Below the pieces are notes generated by a model. The model made no database searches and was not told the DNA's origin. It was given only the letters and a program-made list of their open reading frames with translations. From positions 124,001 to 188,000 of IMG/VR virus record IMGVR_UViG_3300009430_000004: a stretch of DNA of 64,000 nt. One strand, written 5' to 3'. The position numbers and the translations under genes are program-made. Position 1 is the first letter of the stretch. Each line of letters starts with the position of its first letter. Positions 53,394 to 61,462 of this stretch are shown piece after piece. The stretch comes from a virus.

Positions 53394-55793
53394 ATGGGAA
53401 AGAAAGAAAAAAAGAAACGTAATAAAACTGCCGATTATAACGGCAATATAGAAATACGTAATATAGGAAATGAATGTACAGCACTTATGAAGATATTCGG
53501 TGCTAACAATAATCTTATGAGGCATCTTCCATTCGTAACAGATGGATTAAAGCCTGGTGAGAGAAGAATACTTTATACAATGTATGAGGAGCTTAAAGCT
53601 GTATATAATGGTAGATTTAAAAAGGTATCTGCTATTGTAGGGCAGACATTATTCTATCACCCACACGGTGAAGCTCCAGTATATGATACAATAACAAAAT
53701 TAGGTCAGCCATGGAATAACATTCAATGTCTAGTAGATGGAGGAGGAAACTTCGGTTCACCTATGGGAGATGATGCAGGAGCTTCTCGTTACATTGAGGC
53801 AAGATTGAGCTTCTATTCCCATAAGTGTTTCTTTGAAGAGTTTAGTCCTAACATAGTAGATATGAAGCTCAATTATCTTAATGATAGAAGAGAGCCTGAA
53901 TATCTTCCATCAAGATATCCAAATGTGCTGATTAATAATACCTTTGGTATAGGTTATGGAGTTGCATGTGGTCTTCCTACTTATAATCTAAAAGAAGTTT
54001 TAGCTTTAACCATAAAACTTTTGGATGACCCAGATTATGAAGATGTAACTCTTATACCTGATAGTCCAACAGGGGCTTATGTTATAGATGAAGGACAATT
54101 TAAAGAAATATCTGAGACTGGAAAAGGTAAGTTTAAAATGAGAGGTGTTATGGACATTAATGAAACTGAGAACACCTTGACTATTAGATCAGTACCTCTA
54201 CAAGTTTCAGCAATTGATGTTAAAAATGACATCATATCATTATTTGAGGAAAATAAGATACAGGGACTAAAGGATATTAGGGACGACTCTGATATCGGTT
54301 ATATCGAGTTGGTTCTATATCTTAAGAAAGAAGTAGACCCAGTATCCATAATGCATACTATATACACTAAGACAAATATGGAGAAGACATTCCCTGTAAA
54401 CTTCAAATTAATTGATGATTATGAGGATTTCGACTTCAATGTAAGGTCTTTACTTCTTAACTGGATTGACTTCAGAAGAGAAACAAAAAGAAGACTTTAC
54501 AATCATAAGCTCATTAGAGCTAGAGAAAGACAGCATATTCTCGAGATACTATTATTCATATTAAATAAGGATAATGCTGAGAAAACTCTGAAGATTGTAA
54601 AGCAGTCTGAAAATAAGAAAGAAATTATAAGTAAGCTTATGAAAGAATATGGTATATCATCATTACAAGCGGATACTATTTCGGAGATGAAAATGACTGC
54701 ATTCTCAAAGGAAGCTTATAAGAGATACGTGGAAGAGAAGAAAGATATTGACGACAAAGTTGAAAAGTTTGAGAAAATAGTACGTTCCTCAAAGAAAATA
54801 GACAAGATGATTAAAGAAGAACTTGAGGAAGGTATCAAACTATTCGGAGAGGATAGAAGAAGTAAGGTAATCACAATTGATGGTGAAACTAAGATAAGAG
54901 ATACTAATCACTTAGTTGTATTGACATTGAATGGTTTCATTAAGAAACTACCTGATAAGTCAACAACTATAGGATTTATCAATCAAGGTGACTATCCAAT
55001 TGAAATTATCGAGATTAAGAATACTTCTGATTTACTAATCTTCGATGAGACAGGAAAGATTTCTAAGTTGCCAATACATCTATTACCTAATAATGATTTG
55101 AACGGTGAGGGTGATAAGATAAGCAAGTATTGTGCAATCAATGGAAAGATTACAACAATAATTCCAAAACCTACAGATTTAGTGTTGTCTCAAGTTAAAG
55201 TACCAATATACTTCTTAATGGTTACAAAGAAAGGTGTCATCAAGAAGACTTTAGCTAATCATTATACTAACATCAAGAATGAGTTGTTAGGTATGATAGT
55301 TAAAGATGGTGATGAACTGAAATCAGTTAAGTTGTTAGCTGGAGATAAGAATGTCGTTATTTATACTAATAAAGGTTTTGGTGTAAGAATATCTTCAACT
55401 GAAATAAAAGAAACTAGCAGAATGAGTATAGGTGTTAAAGCTATTGAAATGGGACTTGATGAAGAAGTCATAGGGATGGATATAGTTAATGAGAAAGATA
55501 AATATCTATTCTGCTTAACCAATAAAGGCACAGGAAAGAAATCTTCATTGGACACTTTTGCTGTGATGGATAGGAATAGTAAACCTCTAAGATTAGTTAC
55601 TTTGGATGCTGACGAGGATTTAATGTTGGTTAGAGTGGTTAAGGGTAACGAGGTTTATAAAGCATATCTAAAGAATACAGTTGAAGAAATCAAATTGCAG
55701 GATGTAATAGAATTACCTAGATTATCTAAAGGTAAGAAACTAATTCCTGTAAGAAAAGGTGAGGTAATAATTGATATAAAAGAAGTGAAGTAG
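53394..55793 (+). CDS. gyrA: Type IIA DNA topoisomerase, cleavage subunit (GyrA/ParC-like)
   Basis: 799 residues from the ATG at 53394; the TTG at 53388 is less well placed relative to GGGAGGT. The winged-helix domain has DGLKPGERRILYTM, YHPHGEAPVYDTI and the active-site Tyr133 in DAGASRYIEARLS. It is followed by the tower and coiled coil, then a C-terminal beta-pinwheel with repeated strands (VVLTLNGFIKKLP, FLMVTKKGVIKKT, VVIYTNKGFGVRIS). No GyrA-box (QRRGGKG) is visible, so negative supercoiling is uncertain and a topo IV-like activity is possible. It has its own TATATATTAT promoter motif after the gyrB-like gene's terminator. Confidence 0.93.
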   Translation: MGKKEKKKRNKTADYNGNIEIRNIGNECTALMKIFGANNNLMRHLPFVTDGLKPGERRILYTMYEELKAVYNGRFKKVSAIVGQTLFYHPHGEAPVYDTITKLGQPWNNIQCLVDGGGNFGSPMGDDAGASRYIEARLSFYSHKCFFEEFSPNIVDMKLNYLNDRREPEYLPSRYPNVLINNTFGIGYGVACGLPTYNLKEVLALTIKLLDDPDYEDVTLIPDSPTGAYVIDEGQFKEISETGKGKFKMRGVMDINETENTLTIRSVPLQVSAIDVKNDIISLFEENKIQGLKDIRDDSDIGYIELVLYLKKEVDPVSIMHTIYTKTNMEKTFPVNFKLIDDYEDFDFNVRSLLLNWIDFRRETKRRLYNHKLIRARERQHILEILLFILNKDNAEKTLKIVKQSENKKEIISKLMKEYGISSLQADTISEMKMTAFSKEAYKRYVEEKKDIDDKVEKFEKIVRSSKKIDKMIKEELEEGIKLFGEDRRSKVITIDGETKIRDTNHLVVLTLNGFIKKLPDKSTTIGFINQGDYPIEIIEIKNTSDLLIFDETGKISKLPIHLLPNNDLNGEGDKISKYCAINGKITTIIPKPTDLVLSQVKVPIYFLMVTKKGVIKKTLANHYTNIKNELLGMIVKDGDELKSVKLLAGDKNVVIYTNKGFGVRISSTEIKETSRMSIGVKAIEMGLDEEVIGMDIVNEKDKYLFCLTNKGTGKKSSLDTFAVMDRNSKPLRLVTLDADEDLMLVRVVKGNEVYKAYLKNTVEEIKLQDVIELPRLSKGKKLIPVRKGEVIIDIKEVK

Positions 55794-55820
55794 GGGTATC
55801 CCCTACTTCACTCTTATTTT
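55785..55820 (+). terminator. Intrinsic terminator
   Basis: GTGAAGTAGGGG/CCCCTACTTCAC, 3-nt loop, then CTTATTTT; the stem includes the gyrA-like stop codon. Confidence 0.85.
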
Positions 55821-55836
55821 AAAGGAGTTGAAAATA

Positions 55837-56466
55837 ATGACAATCAATTTCTATGATGTTGTAACAAAAATGAATGAATTAAAGAATAAGGTATCATATA
55901 TAAGGATAGATTTTAATATTGAACAAATAAAACCTGAGAATCAAGATGCCCCTATAATAACACCAAGATACACGGTTGCTTTTATCGAGCCACCTAGATT
56001 TATTGTAAAGATAAAAATATATAAATCTTTGCATGATATGTTATTGAGGGAGATTGAATTTGACTTAAGTCAGTTCAATGTAGCATTTGAATATGTAAAG
56101 GCATTATGTATCACAGATGACCATGATCGTCATATTAGCACAATAGTCTATAATTATAATTCGGCTCAAATAGAACAACATATGGAGAAGGTAAAGAACT
56201 TCTACAGCTTCGTTGGTAATTTCAATATTAGGAATGGTGTCTATAGATCGGTTGAAGAAGCTTATAATTCCTTTGAAGCTTATAGTAGAAGATTCTATGC
56301 TTCATTTGCTTCCAGAATACCACCTATAGAGATGGGTAAGATAAATAATATGAAAGAAGAAATGAAGCAGTTATCAAGGATAATAATGGATGAGAAATAT
56401 ATGTATATTATAAAGGACACATTAAACTTCTCATTGTTGGATGATGAGAAACTATACTGGTTATAA
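55837..56466 (+). CDS. Hypothetical protein
   Basis: 209 residues from the ATG at 55837 (MTINFYDVVTKMNEL), with AAAGGAG upstream. Soluble, mixed alpha/beta, with no known motif. It lies between two intrinsic terminators, just behind the topoisomerase genes. No clear promoter of its own is seen, so read-through is possible. Confidence 0.6.
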   Translation: MTINFYDVVTKMNELKNKVSYIRIDFNIEQIKPENQDAPIITPRYTVAFIEPPRFIVKIKIYKSLHDMLLREIEFDLSQFNVAFEYVKALCITDDHDRHISTIVYNYNSAQIEQHMEKVKNFYSFVGNFNIRNGVYRSVEEAYNSFEAYSRRFYASFASRIPPIEMGKINNMKEEMKQLSRIIMDEKYMYIIKDTLNFSLLDDEKLYWL

Positions 56467-56496
56467 AAGGAGGATTATCCTCCTTTATTTTTTTTC
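56466..56496 (+). terminator. Intrinsic terminator
   Basis: AAAGGAGGA/TCCTCCTTT with T run. The AAGGAGG in the stem is not followed by a start codon. Confidence 0.85.
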
Positions 56497-56507
56497 CAAT
56501 TAATTGG

Positions 56508-56519
56508 AACAAATTAGTA
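56508..56519 (+). promoter_or_regulatory. Late promoter match AACA-N6-TA
   Basis: AACAAATTAGTA, 26 nt before the ATG at 56545. Confidence 0.6.
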
Positions 56520-56544
56520 ATTACCATAAGAAGGGGAGATGGGG

Positions 56545-57063
56545 ATGGATAGACAACCAAGGATTATAGATGAAACCTTTTTAATGGAGTTCGCTAAATC
56601 CTATAACACACTGAAAGACGATGGCATGATTCCAGTTGGCATCAAAAAGAAGCTAATGGTTGAATTTGAATGCAAAGAATCGTCTTACTACAGATATCTT
56701 CAACTAGCAAGAGATAAAGGGTATGTGTCCGACAGTTATGAGGAGAACACGACAGCTATGAGAAAAAGAGAAGCCAAACTCAGAGAAGCTCATAAAGTTA
56801 TTGAACCTGATATGGCTGCAACTCTTAGAGAGATACTGTACGGTAATGAAACAAAGGTAGAGGAGAAAGCTCCTGAAAAAGAAAGCGACATATTTATAAG
56901 TTTACATAGTGGTTATGAAGACTCTAAAGATGCTGAAAAATATTTTGTTGTAAAAGAGGAGTCAAGTATCGCTCAACCCACGCCAGAACCGCCCAGTAGG
57001 GTTAAACCTTCAATCGGTACTATCTTGATGGATTACGTCAAGAAAATTTTCACAAAAAGATAA
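56545..57063 (+). CDS. Hypothetical protein with HTH-like N-terminal region
   Basis: 172 residues from the ATG at 56545 (the ATG at 56539 touches the ribosome binding site AAGGGGAG). Residues about 20-60 (IKKKLMVEFECKESSYYRYLQLARDKGYV) look like a helix-turn-helix or winged-helix DNA-binding segment. A charged linker and a Pro-rich stretch (PTPEPPSRVKP) precede a short basic helix at the C terminus. A late promoter match (56508-56519) is 26 nt upstream. A role as phage regulator or terminase-like small subunit is possible but not shown. Confidence 0.55.
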   Translation: MDRQPRIIDETFLMEFAKSYNTLKDDGMIPVGIKKKLMVEFECKESSYYRYLQLARDKGYVSDSYEENTTAMRKREAKLREAHKVIEPDMAATLREILYGNETKVEEKAPEKESDIFISLHSGYEDSKDAEKYFVVKEESSIAQPTPEPPSRVKPSIGTILMDYVKKIFTKR

Positions 57064-57103
57064 GATATACGGCTAAAAACCGTATATCTTATCTTATTTT
57101 TTT
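57062..57103. terminator. Terminator between convergent genes
   Basis: AAGATATACGG/CCGTATATCTT with T run on both sides. Confidence 0.85.
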
Positions 57104-58268
57104 ATGCTTCTTCCTTTTCATAAAGGACATTAAATACTTCCCTTATATCCATCTTACCATCAAACATATCCTCATTGAACTTTCTTAACCAAGCTGAAAG
57201 CATTTGTTGCTTCTCATATGTTGGGTCATTGAGGTAGTTTTCATAGTAACCTTTATAAGCTGCAAGGTTATCCTTTAATTCTTCCTTCAAATCCTTCGGA
57301 AGGTTTGGATCATCCAAATCCCTTTCGAGTTTGTTAATCATATTCTTCATTCTTGTCTGATTCTTAGGATGTACACCTATGAATGTAGACATGATATTCT
57401 GCATAATTCCAGCTATGTCATCAATAACATTAAGAACTGGAACATTTCTAACTATTCTGTTGTACATTTTATTTGGGTCATTCTGCAACTTATCTAACGC
57501 TGTTGCAAGTGGCTGTGCATACCCATATGATGCAGCAAAGCTATCAGAGAATCTCTCCATACCATATCTAAATAGGTTTGATATGTCGAAATTAACAACC
57601 TGTTGAGCCATAGCAAGTGGGCTACCAAGTAATGGTCCAGAAATGTGATAAAGAAGTCTATTAAGCCCAGCACCTATATTATAGAATACTGATAGATACT
57701 TCTTAAAGAACCTTTCAACACCCATTCTGATTTCAGTTATTAACTGTACAACCCAATGCTGAACAGCCCAGCCTATAGGACTGTATAACAGAGTTGGTAT
57801 TGTGCATAGGAAGTAAAATGGAGATGTGTCAAAATTGTGTCCTATCTCATGAAGTATGATAGCCATCATTTCTTTCTCATTCAATTTAGTCTGAGAAATA
57901 AGTGCTGTGTCAAGGAACACATAGATTTTCAATCTCTCATTGATAAATTTACCTGATTCTTCCCTTTTCTCGATGTTCTTAAGATACATCATAGGGAAAG
58001 ATGATATTGGTGTGCAGGCATTAGGTACTGAATCTTGCCAGTGAATTTTAATATACTTAACTCCAAAGAAATCAGCAAGAATCTTCTGTAATTTCTGGTT
58101 AGGTTCTGATTTATCTATATCAGTCATCGCCCTGAAAATACTCTTATCGTTATCCTTTCTGATTATCTCTGCAATTTTAGCAAGTTCTGCCTCCGCTGCT
58201 TCGAATTGTTTAGGCTTACCTAGATAAGCTTCCATAACAGGGTTATTTTTTCTTGAAAAAATAGCCAC
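57102..58268 (-). CDS. Zinc metalloprotease, M48-like (HEIGH motif)
   Basis: 388 residues with a GTG start at 58268. The zinc motif HEIGH is at residues 140-144, a candidate third ligand Glu238 lies in MERFSDSFAASYGY, and HPKNQTRMKNM follows, an order typical of M48-type gluzincins. Hydrophobic segments around residues 150-178 could be membrane-associated. It may mature or degrade virion or host proteins. A late promoter match (58305-58316) lies 37 nt upstream, divergent from that of the next gene. It is not a usual prohead protease family. Confidence 0.8.
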   Translation of the reverse strand: MAIFSRKNNPVMEAYLGKPKQFEAAEAELAKIAEIIRKDNDKSIFRAMTDIDKSEPNQKLQKILADFFGVKYIKIHWQDSVPNACTPISSFPMMYLKNIEKREESGKFINERLKIYVFLDTALISQTKLNEKEMMAIILHEIGHNFDTSPFYFLCTIPTLLYSPIGWAVQHWVVQLITEIRMGVERFFKKYLSVFYNIGAGLNRLLYHISGPLLGSPLAMAQQVVNFDISNLFRYGMERFSDSFAASYGYAQPLATALDKLQNDPNKMYNRIVRNVPVLNVIDDIAGIMQNIMSTFIGVHPKNQTRMKNMINKLERDLDDPNLPKDLKEELKDNLAAYKGYYENYLNDPTYEKQQMLSAWLRKFNEDMFDGKMDIREVFNVLYEKEEA

Positions 58269-58304
58269 AATTTTATCATCCCTTTCATTTATTAGTTTTC
58301 CATT

Positions 58305-58332
58305 TAATTTATTGTTTTAAAACAATTAAATA
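58305..58332. promoter_or_regulatory. Divergent pair of late promoters around a palindrome
   Basis: TTGTTTTAAAACAA (58312-58325) carries AACA on each strand. Plus AACAATTAAATA (58321-58332) is 27 nt before the ATG at 58359; minus AACAATAAATTA (58316-58305) is 37 nt before the GTG at 58268. Confidence 0.7.
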
Positions 58333-58358
58333 AGATAAAATAATAAAGGGGTGATATT

Positions 58359-59519
58359 ATGGCAAATGATAGAGTATTATTAAATGAATTATACCCTTTA
58401 ATAGAGAAGGGTCTATCCAAAAAAGAAAATACCCAGAAGCTTAAGCTGGCTGTAAGCCAATTCCTTGATAGGAACAATGAAAAATTAACCACTAATGGTC
58501 CAGTATATAGAATTATATTCTCAGAAGAGGATGCTAATAAACTATACGAAGCTATAGAAGTTGACCCGCTTACAATCAAGGGAATAATTAATAGGTCACC
58601 GACAATTAAGAGTCAGTGGCAGATAATGAATAATCCTTTCAACTCTGCAATAGCCTTGACTATTAGATATTATAAGGTTAACAAGAACCCTGAAATGGTT
58701 AATGCAACGCTTATATATTTAACAATGTCAATGTATCCATCATTACACTATAAGTATTTTCAATATGAACCTAATGAAAATATAATGAATTATACCATCA
58801 ATAATCTATCAAATAAGTTTAAAATCAAACAAACTGGTACAATTTATGCTGCCTTAGTAGATACTGTACAAGTTAGTGATAGGACTTATACTGACGATTT
58901 GATACGTGGTACTGATAAGGATATCGTTGACTATATCGAAGCAGTTAAGACAAGAATGAATAGTTTGCTTAGAAAAATATCAAATGAATTTTATGAGAAT
59001 GATAAAAAAAAGAATTATCTTAATACTGAAAGCGATAGCTTCGAAGAAGATAATTATCATGAAGCTGATAGCAATATCTACGCTGTGGAACGTGTTACTA
59101 ACAATGTCGTCCTAAAACTTATAGTTAATGGACCAAATATACAGCTAGTTAATATTGCGGCTAAAATGAGCCAAGTAAGTGTTAGTGAACTGAGGAATTA
59201 TGTTAATACCTTGGTTATCGGGGAGAATCGTGAACAAATTAAGACTGTTGTTGAATGTATTTTATTCTTATATTTATTTGATTCACAGAACAAAGTTGAG
59301 GATATAGGAAGCAATAAATTCCTATTCTATTGTCTTGAAGTATATAAGAAATCTAATACTACAGACGAGAATATCATAAAGATTAAGAAGATTCTTGATG
59401 AATGGTTGGAAGACTTAGGAACATACAAAAAAACTCAGAGACTTGCTACTATCAATAATTTTAGAAGGGCTTTGTTTACCTTCTTCGTTCTAAGTATTCA
59501 ACATACGGGAAATAGCTAG
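58359..59519 (+). CDS. Hypothetical late protein, possibly virion-associated
   Basis: 386 residues, highly charged and helical, with no known motif. The ATG follows AAAGGGGTG, and a late promoter match (58321-58332) lies 27 nt upstream as one half of a divergent promoter pair shared with the metalloprotease gene. A length and expression class like those of virion genes is the only hint to function. Confidence 0.55.
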   Translation: MANDRVLLNELYPLIEKGLSKKENTQKLKLAVSQFLDRNNEKLTTNGPVYRIIFSEEDANKLYEAIEVDPLTIKGIINRSPTIKSQWQIMNNPFNSAIALTIRYYKVNKNPEMVNATLIYLTMSMYPSLHYKYFQYEPNENIMNYTINNLSNKFKIKQTGTIYAALVDTVQVSDRTYTDDLIRGTDKDIVDYIEAVKTRMNSLLRKISNEFYENDKKKNYLNTESDSFEEDNYHEADSNIYAVERVTNNVVLKLIVNGPNIQLVNIAAKMSQVSVSELRNYVNTLVIGENREQIKTVVECILFLYLFDSQNKVEDIGSNKFLFYCLEVYKKSNTTDENIIKIKKILDEWLEDLGTYKKTQRLATINNFRRALFTFFVLSIQHTGNS

Positions 59520-59687
59520 AAAAAAAAGCGGGGTCAGAGATAAAAGCATAAAGCCTGGCGTATAGCCCCCCATTGACCCCCCCATCATGTGGGAAATTAA
59601 ACCATGTAAACCATGGATGATGGCTGTTTAAATAGTCACCACATTATCATTTCCCAAGGAATTGACATATTATATATACACACATGA
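59519..59687 (-). ncRNA. Candidate structured small RNA, minus strand
   Basis: No ORF with a ribosome binding site lies between 59520 and 59760. On the minus strand a full early promoter (59688-59721) is followed by about 165 nt rich in self-complementarity: GGGAAAT/ATTTCCC (59591-59597 with 59649-59655), TTAAAC/GTTTAA, and CCATCAT/ATGATGG (59582-59588 with 59617-59623). A GC-rich stem GGGGTCA/TGACCCC (59530-59536 with 59574-59580) is followed, in minus direction, by GC and a run of eight or more T. Promoter, structure and terminator-like end together support a stable untranslated RNA. The promoter start and the fold are inferred, not measured. Confidence 0.5.
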
Positions 59688-59721
59688 TAATAATATATAT
59701 TTTATTAGTGTGACTTTACGA
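59688..59721 (-). promoter_or_regulatory. Two-part early promoter upstream of candidate small RNA
   Basis: Minus strand: TCGTAAAG then TATATATTATTA at the standard spacing, immediately behind the terminator of the DUF4116 gene. Confidence 0.65.
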
Positions 59722-59731
59722 ATTATAAAAA

Positions 59732-59765
59732 AATAAGGAAGATGATTAATTTCATCTTCCTTATT
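59732..59765 (-). terminator. Intrinsic terminator (DUF4116 gene)
   Basis: 14-bp stem AATAAGGAAGATGA/TCATCTTCCTTATT with a T run on the minus strand. Confidence 0.9.
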
Positions 59766-60300
59766 TTTCTAACTCATTTATTAACTTATTCATTATAACA
59801 GTATTACTTATATATCGTAATACAGTTGGATCATTACTTAATGCCTGCCTGCATATATCTTCAGTTTGAATCTTGCAGAATTGTAATGCTCTAGGAGTTT
59901 TCTTAACAGCTTCCATGCATATTTCTTCAGTCTGTTCTTTTACAAATTGTAATGCAGTACCATTCTGCCTAACAGCTTCTATACACAGCTCATGAGTTTG
60001 GTTATCCTTTATCATATTAAGTATCCTACCATTACGCTTAACAGCTTCAAGCTTCATTTCATATGTAGGATTCATTATAAACTGATATGACAAAGGATTG
60101 TTTCTAATAGCCATTAGACATAATTCCTCAGTTTGGCTTTTAACATATTCCAAGGCATCACCATTCTGTGTAATGGCTACACGACATGCTTCCTCAGTTT
60201 GTGGACTAAAATACCTCAATAACAATCCGTCACGCCTTAAATCGTCAATAATAACAGATGGTAAATGATAGTGGTTTCCTCTCATAGCAAATTCTCCCAT
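59761..60300 (-). CDS. DUF4116-repeat protein
   Basis: 179 residues made almost wholly of repeats of about 24-26 residues with the pattern aLqyVKeQTEElCmeAVkqnp (for example LEYVKSQTEELCLMAIRNNP, LQFVKEQTEEICMEAVKKTP). This matches the DUF4116 repeat (Pfam PF13475) found in large viruses and phages; the function of the repeat is not known, though a helical protein-binding scaffold is likely. AGGAGGT precedes the ATG. It is transcribed alone from the early promoter at 60337-60370 and ends at a terminator. Confidence 0.8.
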   Translation of the reverse strand: MGEFAMRGNHYHLPSVIIDDLRRDGLLLRYFSPQTEEACRVAITQNGDALEYVKSQTEELCLMAIRNNPLSYQFIMNPTYEMKLEAVKRNGRILNMIKDNQTHELCIEAVRQNGTALQFVKEQTEEICMEAVKKTPRALQFCKIQTEDICRQALSNDPTVLRYISNTVIMNKLINELEK

Positions 60301-60336
60301 AGATTTTATACCTCCTAATTATATTAGTATCTATAT

Positions 60337-60370
60337 TAATAATATATACTTAGCGTGTCGTAAAATACGA
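60337..60370 (-). promoter_or_regulatory. Two-part early promoter (DUF4116 gene)
   Basis: Minus strand: TCGTATT then TATATATTATTA at the standard spacing; ends 36 nt before the ATG at 60300. Confidence 0.7.
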
Positions 60371-60403
60371 AAAAAATAAGGATGGTGTAAAACCATCCTT
60401 ATT
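60370..60403 (-). terminator. Intrinsic terminator
   Basis: AATAAGGATGGT/ACCATCCTTATT with a T run on the minus strand, immediately before the next early promoter. Confidence 0.9.
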
Positions 60404-60542
60404 TTCTTTTTTTCTCTCTCTTAACGAATTTGTATGTTCCGTCATCATTCGTTACAAGCATCGGTGCATTATGAATTGCATACCCCATAAACACCACAGT
60501 TACTACAACACAGGCTATAAGAATCTTTACTACTAATGGCAT
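60399..60542 (-). CDS. Small single-pass membrane protein
   Basis: 47 residues from the ATG at 60542 with AGGGGTATGGGG upstream. MPLVVKILIACVVVTVVFMG is a clear transmembrane segment near the N terminus, followed by a polar part and a Lys/Arg-rich end (KFVKREKKRK). It has its own TATATATTATCA promoter element (60575-60586) and a strong terminator. Function unknown. Early single-TM proteins of this kind in phages often target host membranes, which is an inference. Confidence 0.65.
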   Translation of the reverse strand: MPLVVKILIACVVVTVVFMGYAIHNAPMLVTNDDGTYKFVKREKKRK

Positions 60543-60574
60543 ACCCCATACCCCTAATATATTATTTCATACTG

Positions 60575-60586
60575 TGATAATATATA
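60575..60586 (-). promoter_or_regulatory. Early-type element TATATATTATCA
   Basis: Minus strand, 32 nt before the ATG at 60542. Instead of CGTA a TTGACC (60608-60603) lies upstream, similar to a host sigma-A -35 box. Confidence 0.45.
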
Positions 60587-60599
60587 AATATAACTTCTA

Positions 60600-60938
60600 T
60601 TAGGTCAATACTATTTTATACCCAATAAACTTTTGTATTGCTTCTCTTACACTAGGCTTATAACAAGCCACACAATTATCAATCGCAGTTTCATAGAGAT
60701 TTATGGCAATTATAACGCCATTGTTGTCAAATTCTATATCCCCACGAGTTGCCCCTGGTAATCTTATTCCATAAAAATTTGGTATAGTATTATCACATAG
60801 CATATATGTGAATCCACCATAATCTATACAAGATTTATACACATCTAATAAGTGTTCATCCATAGTTCTAGTTAGATCATTTACATACCTATCATTATTA
60901 CACTTTTCATACGGCTTCGTTGATACTAACTCTTCCAT
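60600..60938 (-). CDS. Hypothetical early-type protein
   Basis: 112 residues from the ATG at 60938, selected by AGGAGGT five bases upstream; the longer frame to 61040 overlaps the upstream gene. Cys- and Tyr-containing (CIDYGGFTYMLCDN, CVACYKP), with no known family. It follows the gene at 60949-61347 by 10 nt and is probably co-transcribed with it. Confidence 0.6.
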   Translation of the reverse strand: MEELVSTKPYEKCNNDRYVNDLTRTMDEHLLDVYKSCIDYGGFTYMLCDNTIPNFYGIRLPGATRGDIEFDNNGVIIAINLYETAIDNCVACYKPSVREAIQKFIGYKIVLT

Positions 60939-60948
60939 AACAAACCTC

Positions 60949-61347
60949 CTAAAATGAATTAAGAATTTCGGTAAAATAGAATAGTAAATCATGTGTTCTG
61001 ACAATGTTATTATTAAGAATAACAGAATCAATATTGTCAACTATCTTTATATAATACCTCTTATCCTTTTGTACTATTAAACCTTTCTTTGGGTCCATCA
61101 TCTTGAGGATTCTCACAAATAAATCAACGGACTTTTTCTCATTATAGAAAAATATCAATGAATCCTCATAGTTTGTTTCAATTGTATTCACGACAATATC
61201 CTTAAATCCCTCTTGCTCATGATAATGTAGCATTGTCAAAGGATATATATTAACATCTGTACTCGTCTTTGTACCTAAAACCGTTCGTATTGCATTAGGT
61301 TGCTTCTCTATAAATAAAGTTTTTGGAAATGATTTAATAAAATCCAT
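60949..61347 (-). CDS. Hypothetical early-type protein
   Basis: 132 residues (MDFIKSFPKTLFIEK...), soluble, no known motif. GGAGGGG precedes the ATG. Upstream on the minus strand is CGTAAAG (61416) with a degenerate AT-rich second half (TTATATAAAATA) at the expected distance, so it probably belongs to the early class. Confidence 0.6.
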   Translation of the reverse strand: MDFIKSFPKTLFIEKQPNAIRTVLGTKTSTDVNIYPLTMLHYHEQEGFKDIVVNTIETNYEDSLIFFYNEKKSVDLFVRILKMMDPKKGLIVQKDKRYYIKIVDNIDSVILNNNIVRTHDLLFYFTEILNSF

Positions 61348-61386
61348 AATATCCCCTCCTATCTATTATATAATGGTTGGGAATAT

Positions 61387-61417
61387 TTTATATAAGAACT
61401 CAATTTTTTCTTTACGA
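61387..61417 (-). promoter_or_regulatory. Degenerate two-part early promoter
   Basis: Minus strand: TCGTAAAG is intact but the AT-rich half reads TTATATAAA. Precedes the gene at 61347. Confidence 0.4.
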
Positions 61418-61421
61418 AAAA

Positions 61422-61433
61422 AACAATTAAATA
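61422..61433 (+). promoter_or_regulatory. Late promoter match AACA-N6-TA
   Basis: AACAATTAAATA, 30 nt before the ATG of the beta C-terminal fragment and back-to-back with the minus-strand early element. Confidence 0.7.
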
Positions 61434-61462
61434 AGACTAACTAAATAGAAAGGGGTGAGTTT

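Noticed and set aside
56466-56486. AAGGAGG as a ribosome binding site for a small ORF
   Set aside because: It is one arm of a perfect terminator stem and no start codon follows at usable distance.
59519-59760. A tRNA gene in the structured gap
   Set aside because: No cloverleaf with acceptor stem, T-loop GTTCRA or anticodon arm could be placed on either strand.
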